The notes: generated by a model from the letters alone, not told the origin. Shown: positions 1-5,392, counted from the stretch's first letter. The stretch is 5,392 nucleotides of DNA from Candidatus Latescibacterota bacterium (GCA_022825185.1 JAJDYK010000147.1:1-5392); one strand, 5' to 3'. Program-made: numbers and translations.

Positions 1-505
1 ACACGCGCCGCAAGTGAGGGTACTCAATCCGAGCGACAAACGCCCCATAAGCGCAGTAATCCACAACCACTAAGCGACCGCCCGTTTTCAACACCCGCGC
101 CACTCGCTCTATCACCCCTTGCGGCTCCTCTATGAAGCAGAGCAACCAGCGGGCGAACGCTGCGTCCATAGAAGCGGCCGGCAGGTCGAGAGTGCGGACA
201 TCCGCTACCGCTACCTCGACTTGCTGCAAGCCGGCTGACGCGGCGCGGTGCCGGAGAAAATCCGCGAACTTCGGCGACCCATCAACCGCCAACACGCGCC
301 CCTCTGCTCCCACGCGCTCGGCCAGTTCCAAGCTGGTAAAGCCCGGTCCGCAACCTAGATCGAGAATCGCCTGCCCAGTGCTAAAATCGGCACGCTCCCA
401 CAAGTCTGCGGTCTCGGGGTGCCACGTGTCGTGCTGTGCCTGCAGGCGGCGCAGTTCCTCTTCGTCGGTTCCCAACAAGTAATCTCGTTCGGCAGCGGTG
501 CTCAC
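1..505 (-). CDS. Class I SAM-dependent methyltransferase (3' end cut off by window)
   Basis: This is the N-terminal 168 residues of a Rossmann-fold methyltransferase of the UbiE/Methyltransf_11/25 type, which transfers a methyl group from S-adenosylmethionine to a small-molecule substrate that cannot be deduced. Motif I, ILDLGCGPG, is at residues 47-55 and binds SAM. The acidic post-I residue is D75 in VLAVDGS, motif II carries D102 in VADVRTL, and LKTGGRLVVVD at 139-149 is the usual strand after motif III. The N-terminal YLLGTDEEELRRL segment is common in this family ahead of the SAM fold. The start is GTG at 505: it is the first possible start after the in-frame TAA of the upstream gene (514-512) and has GGAG 9 bases ahead of it, inside the end of the upstream gene. 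The 6-base gap implies co-transcription and probably translational coupling with the amidohydrolase. The family is secure; the substrate is unknown and the C-terminal, substrate-facing part lies outside the window. Confidence 0.9.
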   Translation of the reverse strand, partial: MSTAAERDYLLGTDEEELRRLQAQHDTWHPETADLWERADFSTGQAILDLGCGPGFTSLELAERVGAEGRVLAVDGSPKFADFLRHRAASAGLQQVEVAVADVRTLDLPAASMDAAFARWLLCFIEEPQGVIERVARVLKTGGRLVVVDYCAYGAFVARIEYPHLRRV

Positions 506-511
506 GAATGC

Positions 512-1732
512 TTACTCCGGCGGCAGGATCAAGTACTCGCCCTCGCGGATCCCATAGCTGTCGCCGAGTTCGGGGTAGTCGATCCCCGCCCGGCCATTCC
601 AGTCCCAGACCACTTCGCCATCCTTGACCGTCAGTTCGCAAAACAGCCGCTGATGGCCGTCCAACCGGCCGTCGAACGAATCGGCGTAGCCAAAATTCCC
701 CTCCATCAGCTTCAAGGCCGCCACATCGGCCACGGCACCCACCGACAGATGCCCCAACTCGGGGTGACCAATCTCCCGCGCCGGATTGATGGTTGAGCCG
801 CGAATGACCTCGCCGAGCGGCATGCCCATCACCAGAAACTTCGACATGGTAGTAGCCATGTCGAGCATCCCCATGTTCATGCAGAGGACGTGCAGGTCGG
901 TCGAAATCGAGTCTGGATAGAAGCCTTGGGCGATGGCTGGGACCGCGTTGCGGAAACAGAAACTGCCGCCACCGTGCCCCACGTCCAAGATGACGCCTTT
1001 CTCCCGCGCCTCGTGCAGATAGGGCAGCACCTTGCCCTCGGCGTCAAACCACGGCGTCGGGCCGCGGAAAATGTGAGTGCTTATATCGCCCGGGCGCAGT
1101 TTTTCGCCCAAGAGCTGGTAGTAGGGCCGCTCCTTTCTGAAGTAGCCAAAGTCGATCATCACCCGCGTCGCGGCCTTTTCGGCGGCCGCGAGTGCGCGAT
1201 CGACCGAAATCCATTCGGGGCCGATGTAGTGCGCCGTCTTGATGCCTACTACTACGTCCTCGTTTTCTCGCGCCACGCCCGCTGTCTTGTCGGGGTCCAT
1301 GTCGTACGGATTCTGCTCGTGGTCGATAGAGGTCATCCCGGTCCCGGCGATATTGACCAGCGCGAAGAGCCGCGTCTGGCAGCGGTCGATTACCCGATAG
1401 CGAAAATCCTCAAAATTGCGCCAGCCCGCGCTTCCGGTATCCACCAGCGTCGTCACGCCCGTGCGAAAACTAAAGCCGTCGGGCAGGATGCTGTTGTCGC
1501 CAGCCCACGTATCGCGGTGGCCGGCCGTGGCATAGGCGTGGATGTGGATATCTACCAGCCCCGGCGTCACGTAGAGTCCGCTCACGTCGATGACCTGCCC
1601 GGCACCCTCGGTCGGCAAATCCGCATCTACAGCCGCGATCACCTTCCCTGTGATGCCAATGTCCTTGGGCGCGTCAATGCCGTTTTGGGGGTCGATTAGA
1701 TGACCGCCCTTGAGTACGAGATCAAACTGCAT
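512..1732 (-). CDS. Amidohydrolase-superfamily metallohydrolase (cog3964 / dihydroorotase-like)
   Basis: A 406-residue TIM-barrel metal-dependent hydrolase, full length for the family and lacking a signal peptide, so cytoplasmic. The N-terminal small domain (LVLKGGHLIDPQNGID) leads to the beta-1 metal motif DIHIH with H63 and H65. GVTTLVDTGSAG follows at 92-103. K165 in VVGIKTAHY is the likely carboxylated bridging lysine, H220 in RPGDISTH the beta-6 ligand, VGHGGGSF sits at 251-258, and D279 in SISTDLH is the likely beta-8 catalytic aspartate. The INPAREIG and SVGAVADVAAL segments are the usual C-terminal return to the small domain. The beta-5 position, normally His in MVHIG, reads MIDFG here (D194). 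Relatives are often annotated as dihydroorotase, yet a studied cog3964 member hydrolyses acetyl esters of hydroxy acids such as (R)-mandelate, so dihydroorotase would be a poor call. ATG at 1732 has GGAG 10 bases upstream. It precedes the methyltransferase in the same operon; the real substrate is unknown. Confidence 0.93.
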   Translation of the reverse strand: MQFDLVLKGGHLIDPQNGIDAPKDIGITGKVIAAVDADLPTEGAGQVIDVSGLYVTPGLVDIHIHAYATAGHRDTWAGDNSILPDGFSFRTGVTTLVDTGSAGWRNFEDFRYRVIDRCQTRLFALVNIAGTGMTSIDHEQNPYDMDPDKTAGVARENEDVVVGIKTAHYIGPEWISVDRALAAAEKAATRVMIDFGYFRKERPYYQLLGEKLRPGDISTHIFRGPTPWFDAEGKVLPYLHEAREKGVILDVGHGGGSFCFRNAVPAIAQGFYPDSISTDLHVLCMNMGMLDMATTMSKFLVMGMPLGEVIRGSTINPAREIGHPELGHLSVGAVADVAALKLMEGNFGYADSFDGRLDGHQRLFCELTVKDGEVVWDWNGRAGIDYPELGDSYGIREGEYLILPPE

Positions 1733-1770
1733 GGTGAGACTTCTCCGAGAATTAGATGAAGGCTAAAAGA

Positions 1771-1791
1771 TAAAAAACAGCGTCGCTGTCT
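1771..1791 (-). terminator. Possible weak intrinsic terminator after the synthase gene
   Basis: Read on the minus strand, ACAGC-GAC-GCTGT forms a 5-bp stem, extendable to 7 bp by a G-T and an A-T pair, followed directly by a run of T (1776-1772). It begins 17 bases after the synthase stop codon and lies in the 75-base gap before the amidohydrolase. The shape is that of a Rho-independent terminator, but the stem is short with a 3-base loop, so it may only attenuate read-through. If it works, the amidohydrolase needs its own promoter in the remaining roughly 40 bases or inside the synthase gene; I see no convincing one. Confidence 0.4.
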
Positions 1792-1807
1792 GCTACGCGC
1801 CGCAACT

Positions 1808-2848
1808 TCAGGCCGCTGCCTCCATATGCGAGGGCAGCTTGCGCGTAAACCGCGCAAACAGTGCTTTGAGCGCCACGTCGCTGCGCGCCGCAAGGCTGGT
1901 CACGATCACGGTTGCCCACACGCTGCGCCGCGAAATTTTGACCTGCTGCCCACTGGTAAAGTCCGCGTGGGCGTGGATGCGGCGCAACGTCAGCACGGCC
2001 ATGCCCAACGCCCAAAGGCAGAATCGGCGGATGCCCGTTTCGCGCCCGGGGATGAGCAGTGTGAACGCCAGCGCATTGCCGAGGTGCATCTGAGCCACGC
2101 CGACCAATTGGCTCAGTGCCGTGCGGAACGCGGGATTCGTCTGGCCGGCCTCGAGTGAGCGCAGATCAAACCCGGCTTGCTGAAACACATCGCGCGGCAG
2201 CCAACACGCGCCGCGCGTCCGGTCGTCCCAGATGTCCTTGAGGATGTTGGTCATCTGCAAGCCCTGGCCGAACGACACGGCGAGCTGCAACAACTTCTCG
2301 CGCTGGCGGTCGATTTCCGCCGAATAGTCGCAGAACAGCTCGGTGAGCATCTCGCCGACGACGCCAGCGACGTGATAGCAATAGCGGTCGAGGTGGGGGA
2401 GGTCGTCTAGGCCCTTGAGGCCTGGGCTTTGCTGGAACTCGGCCATGCCGCGCGACATGATCCGCACGCAGCGCACGAGTGCGGCGCGCTGCCGCTCGGA
2501 AAACCCTTGCGTGAGCCGCAGCACCCGAGGGGTATTGGCCACGAGTTGGCGCTCGGCGGGCAACATGCTGTCGGACAGGCGCGGCGCGAGCTGCTCGGCG
2601 AATGGGGCGGGCGGCTCCTCGCCGGCGACGACCCGGATGAAACGCTCGGAAAACTCGCGCTTTTCACTGGCCGACAGAGCAGGCTCATCCTCGATCGTGT
2701 CGGCGATACGGCACAGCAGATACGCATTGCCGACGACATCGCGCAGGCCCGACGGAAGCTGAGGAATGGTGAGCGCGAAAGTGCGCGAGACATCTTGCAG
2801 GATCGCGTGCTGCCACGCCAGATCAGCGGTATGTTCGTCTGTCGTCAT
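1808..2848 (-). CDS. Squalene/phytoene synthase family enzyme (SQS-like, farnesyl-diphosphate farnesyltransferase type)
   Basis: A 346-residue all-alpha prenyl synthase that joins two isoprenyl diphosphates head-to-head, most likely two farnesyl diphosphates to presqualene diphosphate or squalene. SRTFAL at 21-26 is the substrate-site opening. The first aspartate-rich motif is DTIED at 50-54, inside LLCRIADTIEDE. RYCYHVAGVVGEML at 155-168 is the conserved Y-x-x-x-VAGxVG helix. The second aspartate motif is DIWDD at 205-209, preceded by QMTNILK and followed by RGACWLPRD, a pattern closer to SQS (FDFT1-like and haloarchaeal) enzymes than to the HpnC, HpnD or CrtB types. It is longer than HpnC/HpnD proteins and shorter than eukaryotic SQS. 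Hydrophobic stretches at about 275-287 and 309-320 may associate with membrane; there is no clear terminal anchor. No hopanoid or carotenoid gene is visible nearby, so squalene versus another C30/C40 product cannot be settled. The ATG start lacks a strong Shine-Dalgarno; a GGGG lies 10 bases ahead. Confidence 0.92.
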   Translation of the reverse strand: MTTDEHTADLAWQHAILQDVSRTFALTIPQLPSGLRDVVGNAYLLCRIADTIEDEPALSASEKREFSERFIRVVAGEEPPAPFAEQLAPRLSDSMLPAERQLVANTPRVLRLTQGFSERQRAALVRCVRIMSRGMAEFQQSPGLKGLDDLPHLDRYCYHVAGVVGEMLTELFCDYSAEIDRQREKLLQLAVSFGQGLQMTNILKDIWDDRTRGACWLPRDVFQQAGFDLRSLEAGQTNPAFRTALSQLVGVAQMHLGNALAFTLLIPGRETGIRRFCLWALGMAVLTLRRIHAHADFTSGQQVKISRRSVWATVIVTSLAARSDVALKALFARFTRKLPSHMEAAA

Positions 2849-2869
2849 GGGTAGTCAACCCCAAAGGGT
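2849..2869 (-). promoter_or_regulatory. Leader of synthase gene with two alternative small hairpins
   Basis: On the minus strand the 21 bases before the synthase ATG read ACCC-TTTG-GGGT-TGACT-ACCC. The central GGGT (2861-2858) can pair with the upstream ACCC (2869-2866) or with the ACCC that touches the start codon (2852-2849), but not with both. The only Shine-Dalgarno-like bases, GGGG (2862-2859), overlap the central arm. Each stem is only 4 bp, so a regulatory role is speculative. Confidence 0.25.
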
Positions 2870-2890
2870 CGGTGAAGCTCGACGTGTTTT

Positions 2891-2918
2891 CGTATAATAT
2901 ACTTTGTCCGTTACACAA
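2891..2918 (-). promoter_or_regulatory. Candidate leftward promoter for the synthase gene
   Basis: On the minus strand TTGTGT (2918-2913) is followed after 16 bases by TATACG (2896-2891). Transcription would begin near 2884, giving a leader of about 36 bases. The hexamers match the consensus only in part (TTG of the -35; TATA and one-off bases of the -10), so this is a position-based prediction. The -10 overlaps the rightward TATAAT, so the two promoters would compete for polymerase. Confidence 0.35.
2893..2898 (+). promoter_or_regulatory. -10 box of the amidase/ABC operon promoter
   Basis: A perfect TATAAT lies in the only AT-rich spot between the divergent genes. Transcription would begin near 2904-2906 and give a leader of about 38 bases before the ATG at 2943. 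No good -35 hexamer is seen at 16-18 bases spacing (CGGTGA at 2870-2875 is poor), and there is no extended-10 TG, so activation by a protein or use of another sigma factor is possible. Confidence 0.6.
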
Positions 2919-2942
2919 AACGCACCCTCTACGATAAAAATT

Positions 2943-3572
2943 ATGGAAATAAACCCTAATCACCGGTTCAAAGACGTCAACTACATCGAATCGCCCAACC
3001 AGGGCGGTCCCTTTGCCCTAGGACAGCCGGACACCATCATCATTCACTATACGGCCGGTGCCAACGCCGAGTCGGCCATCCACACCCTCTGTGACCGAGA
3101 GCGCAAGGTCTCGGCTCACTTGGTCGTCGGCCGCGACGGTGCCGTGACTCAGCTTTTGCCCTTTAACATCGTCGGCTGGCACGCCGGCCGCAGCCAGTGG
3201 CGAGAGCGCACGAGCTTCAACCAGTACTCCATCGGCATCGAGATCGACAACGCGGGCCAACTCTCAGAGCGGGATGGCCGCTACGAGTCGTGGTTCGGGC
3301 AGACCTATCCGGCCTCAGAGGTCGTGCGCGGCGCACACCGCAACCAGAACTTGCCCGGTGCCCATCCGCAGATTCGTCGGCCTGTTTGCTATTGGCATCG
3401 CTATGCGGAAGTGCAATTTGAAGTAGTAGAGACCATCTGCGCCGCGCTGATTGCAGCCTATGGAATACGCCACATCCTCGGTCACGAGGAGATCGCCCCC
3501 GACCGCAAGGTCGATCCCGGCCCGGCCTTTCCGCTCGACGAAATGCGCGATCGGCTTTTGGCCATCGCCTAG
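2943..3572 (+). CDS. AmpD/Amidase_2-type N-acetylmuramoyl-L-alanine amidase, cytoplasmic
   Basis: A 209-residue zinc amidase that cleaves the bond between (anhydro)N-acetylmuramic acid and L-alanine in cell-wall material. DTIIIHYTAG at 30-39 carries zinc ligand H35. SAHLVVGRDGAVTQLLP at 57-73 and VGWHAGRSQW at 77-86 are the substrate cleft. SIGIEIDNAG at 96-105 carries the likely catalytic E100. GHEEIAPDRKVDPGPAF at 180-196 supplies zinc ligands H181 and D191 and the catalytic K189, in the same K-x-D spacing as AmpD. There is no signal peptide or lipobox, so it should act in the cytosol, as AmpD does in muropeptide recycling. Residues about 106-158 form a long segment between the catalytic Glu and the next helix. 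ATG 2943 was chosen over an in-frame TTG at 2904, which would sit at the expected transcription start; no Shine-Dalgarno precedes the ATG, only an A-rich leader. It is first in the operon with an ABC-2 transporter. A phage-type endolysin is less likely. Confidence 0.9.
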   Translation: MEINPNHRFKDVNYIESPNQGGPFALGQPDTIIIHYTAGANAESAIHTLCDRERKVSAHLVVGRDGAVTQLLPFNIVGWHAGRSQWRERTSFNQYSIGIEIDNAGQLSERDGRYESWFGQTYPASEVVRGAHRNQNLPGAHPQIRRPVCYWHRYAEVQFEVVETICAALIAAYGIRHILGHEEIAPDRKVDPGPAFPLDEMRDRLLAIA

Positions 3573-3587
3573 CGCGCCGGAGGCGCG
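3573..3587 (+). promoter_or_regulatory. Hairpin partly covering the Shine-Dalgarno of the ATPase gene
   Basis: CGCGCC (3573-3578) and GGCGCG (3582-3587) form a perfect 6-bp GC stem with a GGA loop, starting at the base after the amidase stop codon. The Shine-Dalgarno GGAGG (3579-3583) for the TTG start at 3594 lies in the loop and the 3' arm. A ribosome stopping at 3570-3572 would melt the stem, so this looks suited to translational coupling. There is no T run, so it is not an intrinsic terminator. Confidence 0.5.
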
Positions 3588-3593
3588 AAACCC

Positions 3594-4574
3594 TTGGCAG
3601 CACAAGCACCCGCCATTGATGTCCGCGAATTGAGCAAGACCTATCAGGTCCCCGTGCGCGAGGGCGGCTTGGCCGCAGCGCTCAAGAGTCTCGTGCAGCG
3701 CCAGACGCGCCAGGTCGAGGCGGTCAAGCAGATCAGCTTTGCGGTCAATCCCGGCGAGATCGTCGGCTTCTTAGGGCCGAATGGCGCGGGCAAGACCACT
3801 AGCCTCAAGATGCTTTCGGGCCTTCTGCACCCCTCCGGTGGGCAAGGGCGCGTCCTCGGTTTTGAGCCGTTCAAACGGCAGCGCGATTTCCTCCGCCAAA
3901 TCACCTTGGTAATGGGCAATCGCAACCAGCTACTGTGGGATATCCCCGTAATCGACTCCTTTGAGCGCAACCGGGCCATCTATCGCCTAGAGCGGAGCGA
4001 ATACCAACAAACGGTCGAAGAATTGACCGCGCTGCTCGACTTAGACGCGCTCCTCGACAAGCCCGTGCGCAACCTCTCCTTGGGCGAGCGCATGAAGTGC
4101 GAAATTGCCGCCGCGCTTTTGCACAAGCCGCAAGTCCTTTTCCTCGACGAGCCGACCATCGGCCTCGACGTGACCATGCAGCGGCGGATCCGCGCCTTTT
4201 TAACCGAATACAATCAGCGCTACGACGCCACCGTGCTCCTCACTAGTCACTACATGGCCGACGTCGAGGCGCTGTGCAAACGAGTGGTGGTCATCCACCA
4301 CGGTCTGCTGCTGTTTGACGGCCAGCTCACCGAGCTTGTGCAGCGCTTCTCGCCGCACAAGACGATCATCGTCGAATTGGAAAACGGGCACGGCGACCTC
4401 GGCAACTATGGCGAGATCGTCGCCAGTAGCGAGGGGCGCGTCTCGCTGCGAGTGCCCAAGGCGGAAACCGCGCAGGTGACCGGACGGCTCCTCAGCGAGC
4501 AACCCGTCCTCGATCTAACGGTGGAGGACCCGCCGATTGAGGACGTGATCGAAGAGGTCTTCGAACGCGCATGA
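3594..4574 (+). CDS. ABC-2 type transporter ATP-binding protein (COG4586-like)
   Basis: A 326-residue ATPase that powers an inner-membrane ABC-2 transporter, presumably an exporter. Walker A GPNGAGKTT is at 61-69 (K67). The Q-loop region GNRNQLLWDIPVIDSF at 108-123 has Q112 and the WD-P pattern typical of this subfamily. The signature LSLGERMKCEIAAALL is at 161-176, Walker B VLFLDEPTIGLD at 181-192 with catalytic E186, and the H-loop LLTSHYM at 215-221 with H219. An insert at about 19-41 (VPVREGGLAAALKSLVQRQ) lies between the first strand and the VEAVKQISF strand, as in COG4586 proteins. A roughly 70-residue C-terminal domain (about 255-326) follows. The start is TTG: GGAGG lies 10 bases upstream, the frame is closed by the amidase stop 21 bases before it, and the next start would remove the first strand. 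The last codons overlap the permease start as ATGA. The substrate is unknown. Confidence 0.95.
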   Translation: MAAQAPAIDVRELSKTYQVPVREGGLAAALKSLVQRQTRQVEAVKQISFAVNPGEIVGFLGPNGAGKTTSLKMLSGLLHPSGGQGRVLGFEPFKRQRDFLRQITLVMGNRNQLLWDIPVIDSFERNRAIYRLERSEYQQTVEELTALLDLDALLDKPVRNLSLGERMKCEIAAALLHKPQVLFLDEPTIGLDVTMQRRIRAFLTEYNQRYDATVLLTSHYMADVEALCKRVVVIHHGLLLFDGQLTELVQRFSPHKTIIVELENGHGDLGNYGEIVASSEGRVSLRVPKAETAQVTGRLLSEQPVLDLTVEDPPIEDVIEEVFERA

Positions 4575-5374
4575 GGGGTCTGGCGGACATCTACACTACG
4601 CTCTTTCGCACCGATCTGGCCGTGCAGTTCCAATACCGGGCGGCGATGGTGATCTGGCTGATCGGGCGCATCGTCGATACGCTGGTCTTCCTTTCGGTGT
4701 GGACCGCAGTGGCCCACTCCCAGGGCGGGCAGGTGGGGGACTTCACCAGTGGAGATTTTGCCGCCTACTACATCGTCATGATGATGATGGGGCACCTGAC
4801 TTTTACTTGGTTCATGTTCGAGTTTGAATATCGGGTGCGGTCGGGGGCCTTCTCGCCGCTCCTGCTCCAGCCCCTGCATCCGATCCACCGCGACATCGCC
4901 ACGAACATCTCCTACAAGTTCCTGACTCTGGCGGTCATGCTGCCGACGGTGGGGCTGATGATCTGGATCTTCGATCCGGTCTTCGATCCACCGACTTGGG
5001 CCATTTGGGCCGCGATACCCGTCGTCCTGCTGGCGTTCCTGATGCGCTTTTTCGTCGAGTGGGCACTGGCTTTAGTGGCCCTGTGGACCACGCGCACGGC
5101 CGCGGCCAACCAGCTCTACTTTGCGGCCTCGCTTTTCTTTTCGGGCCAGATGGCACCGCTGTCGCTTTTGCCCGAGTGGCTCCAGACGCTGGCCGCAATT
5201 TTGCCCTTCCGCTGGATGCTGGCCTTCCCGACCGAACTCCTGCTCGGTCGGCTCACGCCCTCCGAAGTGCTCTGGGGCGCAGCAGCACAGGTGATGTGGC
5301 TGGGGCTGAGTTGGGGGATTTTGGGCGCAGTCTGGTCGCGCGGCATACGCAGATACTCGGCGGTCGGCTCGTGA
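4571..5374 (+). CDS. ABC-2 family transporter permease (ABC2_membrane_6 / COG4587-like)
   Basis: A 267-residue integral inner-membrane protein, the first of the two permeases usual for this transporter type. About six hydrophobic segments can be seen at residues 25-47, 63-84, 113-134, 143-172, 180-200 and 235-256. The short N-terminus with YRAAMVIWLIGRIVD, the cytoplasmic loop FEYRVRSGAFSPLLLQPLHP (85-104), and the stretch SGQMAPLSLLPEWLQ (191-205) with LPFRWMLAFP (211-220) are hallmarks of the family. The ATG overlaps the ATPase stop by 4 bases (ATGA), with AGAGG 13 bases ahead, so translation is probably coupled and subunit amounts matched. Its own stop overlaps the GTG of the next gene. 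With the COG4586-type ATPase it identifies the operon as a COG4586-COG4587-COG3694 transporter; members are mostly uncharacterised, so no substrate is given. Confidence 0.92.
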   Translation: MRGLADIYTTLFRTDLAVQFQYRAAMVIWLIGRIVDTLVFLSVWTAVAHSQGGQVGDFTSGDFAAYYIVMMMMGHLTFTWFMFEFEYRVRSGAFSPLLLQPLHPIHRDIATNISYKFLTLAVMLPTVGLMIWIFDPVFDPPTWAIWAAIPVVLLAFLMRFFVEWALALVALWTTRTAAANQLYFAASLFFSGQMAPLSLLPEWLQTLAAILPFRWMLAFPTELLLGRLTPSEVLWGAAAQVMWLGLSWGILGAVWSRGIRRYSAVGS

Positions 5375-5392
5375 ACTATTTGCGACTCCTGT
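5371..5392 (+). CDS. Start of probable second ABC-2 permease (COG3694-like), cut by window edge
   Basis: GTG at 5371 overlaps the stop of the preceding permease as GTGA and opens a frame reading MNYLRLL before the window ends. The overlap copies the ATGA junction upstream, and the position and opening residues fit the second permease that normally follows in this transporter type. Only seven codons are visible, so the identity rests on gene order. No clear Shine-Dalgarno is seen; initiation probably depends on coupling. Confidence 0.6.

Noticed and set aside
132..482. Plus-strand open frames opposite the methyltransferase
   Set aside because: The minus-strand reading contains all SAM-binding motifs; the plus-strand products are compositionally biased toward Ser, Arg and Ala, with no recognisable family.
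890..1699. 269-codon open frame on the plus strand across the amidohydrolase gene
   Set aside because: It lies wholly antisense to a well-supported enzyme, shows no recognisable domain, and is what high-GC codon use produces on the opposite strand.
512..1732. Calling the amidohydrolase a dihydroorotase (pyrC)
   Set aside because: The protein has the cog3964-type motifs and an altered beta-5 ligand, and no pyrimidine gene is adjacent; that annotation is a known error for this group.
2429..2854. 141-codon plus-strand open frame across the 5' part of the synthase gene
   Set aside because: It is antisense to conserved synthase sequence, has no family features, and is a mirror of the codon bias of the real gene.
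3573..3587. Hairpin after the amidase as a transcription terminator
   Set aside because: It is followed by AAACCC, not a T run, and overlaps the Shine-Dalgarno of the next gene in an apparent operon.
4406..4888. 160-codon minus-strand open frame spanning the ATPase-permease junction
   Set aside because: It opposes two clear overlapping transporter genes; the predicted protein is rich in His, Arg and Pro without any motif.
1..5392. Mobile elements, CRISPR arrays, tRNA or rRNA genes, toxin-antitoxin or phage defence modules
   Set aside because: No transposase or integrase motif, regularly spaced repeat, RNA gene signature or defence-gene pair was seen on either strand.

Overview
The window is bacterial DNA of fairly high GC, densely coded, with two divergent gene clusters read outward from one short AT-rich control region at about 2849-2942. 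GTG and TTG starts, short gaps and 4-base overlaps are typical of bacterial operons. The species cannot be named from this window. The amidohydrolase variant and the SQS-like prenyl synthase would fit an environmental, possibly uncultured, lineage, but this is a weak inference.

Leftward (minus strand) from the control region: a squalene/phytoene synthase family enzyme (2848 to 1808), then a weak hairpin-plus-T-run that could be a terminator (about 1791 to 1771), then an amidohydrolase-superfamily metallohydrolase of the cog3964 / dihydroorotase-like type (1732 to 512), then a class I SAM-dependent methyltransferase (505 to beyond base 1, cut by the window edge). The last two are 6 bases apart and almost certainly co-transcribed. 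The synthase may be in the same transcript or separated by the hairpin.

Rightward (plus strand): an AmpD/Amidase_2-type N-acetylmuramoyl-L-alanine amidase with no signal peptide (2943-3572), an ABC-2 type ATPase of the COG4586 kind (3594-4574), its ABC2_membrane_6 / COG4587 permease (4571-5374), and the first seven codons of a third gene (5371 on), whose position and opening residues fit the second permease (COG3694) usual in this three-gene transporter. The 21-base gap and the two 4-base overlaps imply one translationally coupled operon. The transported substrate is unknown. The amidase next to it hints at a cell-wall fragment or envelope link, which is inference only.

The most notable non-coding features are a TATAAT box inside an 11-base inverted repeat that could serve as the -10 region for both directions, a perfect 6-bp hairpin that partly buries the Shine-Dalgarno sequence of the ATPase gene right after the amidase stop codon, and two mutually exclusive 4-bp hairpins in the leader of the synthase gene. 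No tRNA, rRNA, CRISPR array, insertion sequence or phage gene was seen. No stretch above 300 bases lacks a gene. I see no compelling evidence of a wholly new system; the amidase-plus-exporter pairing is the best candidate for follow-up.
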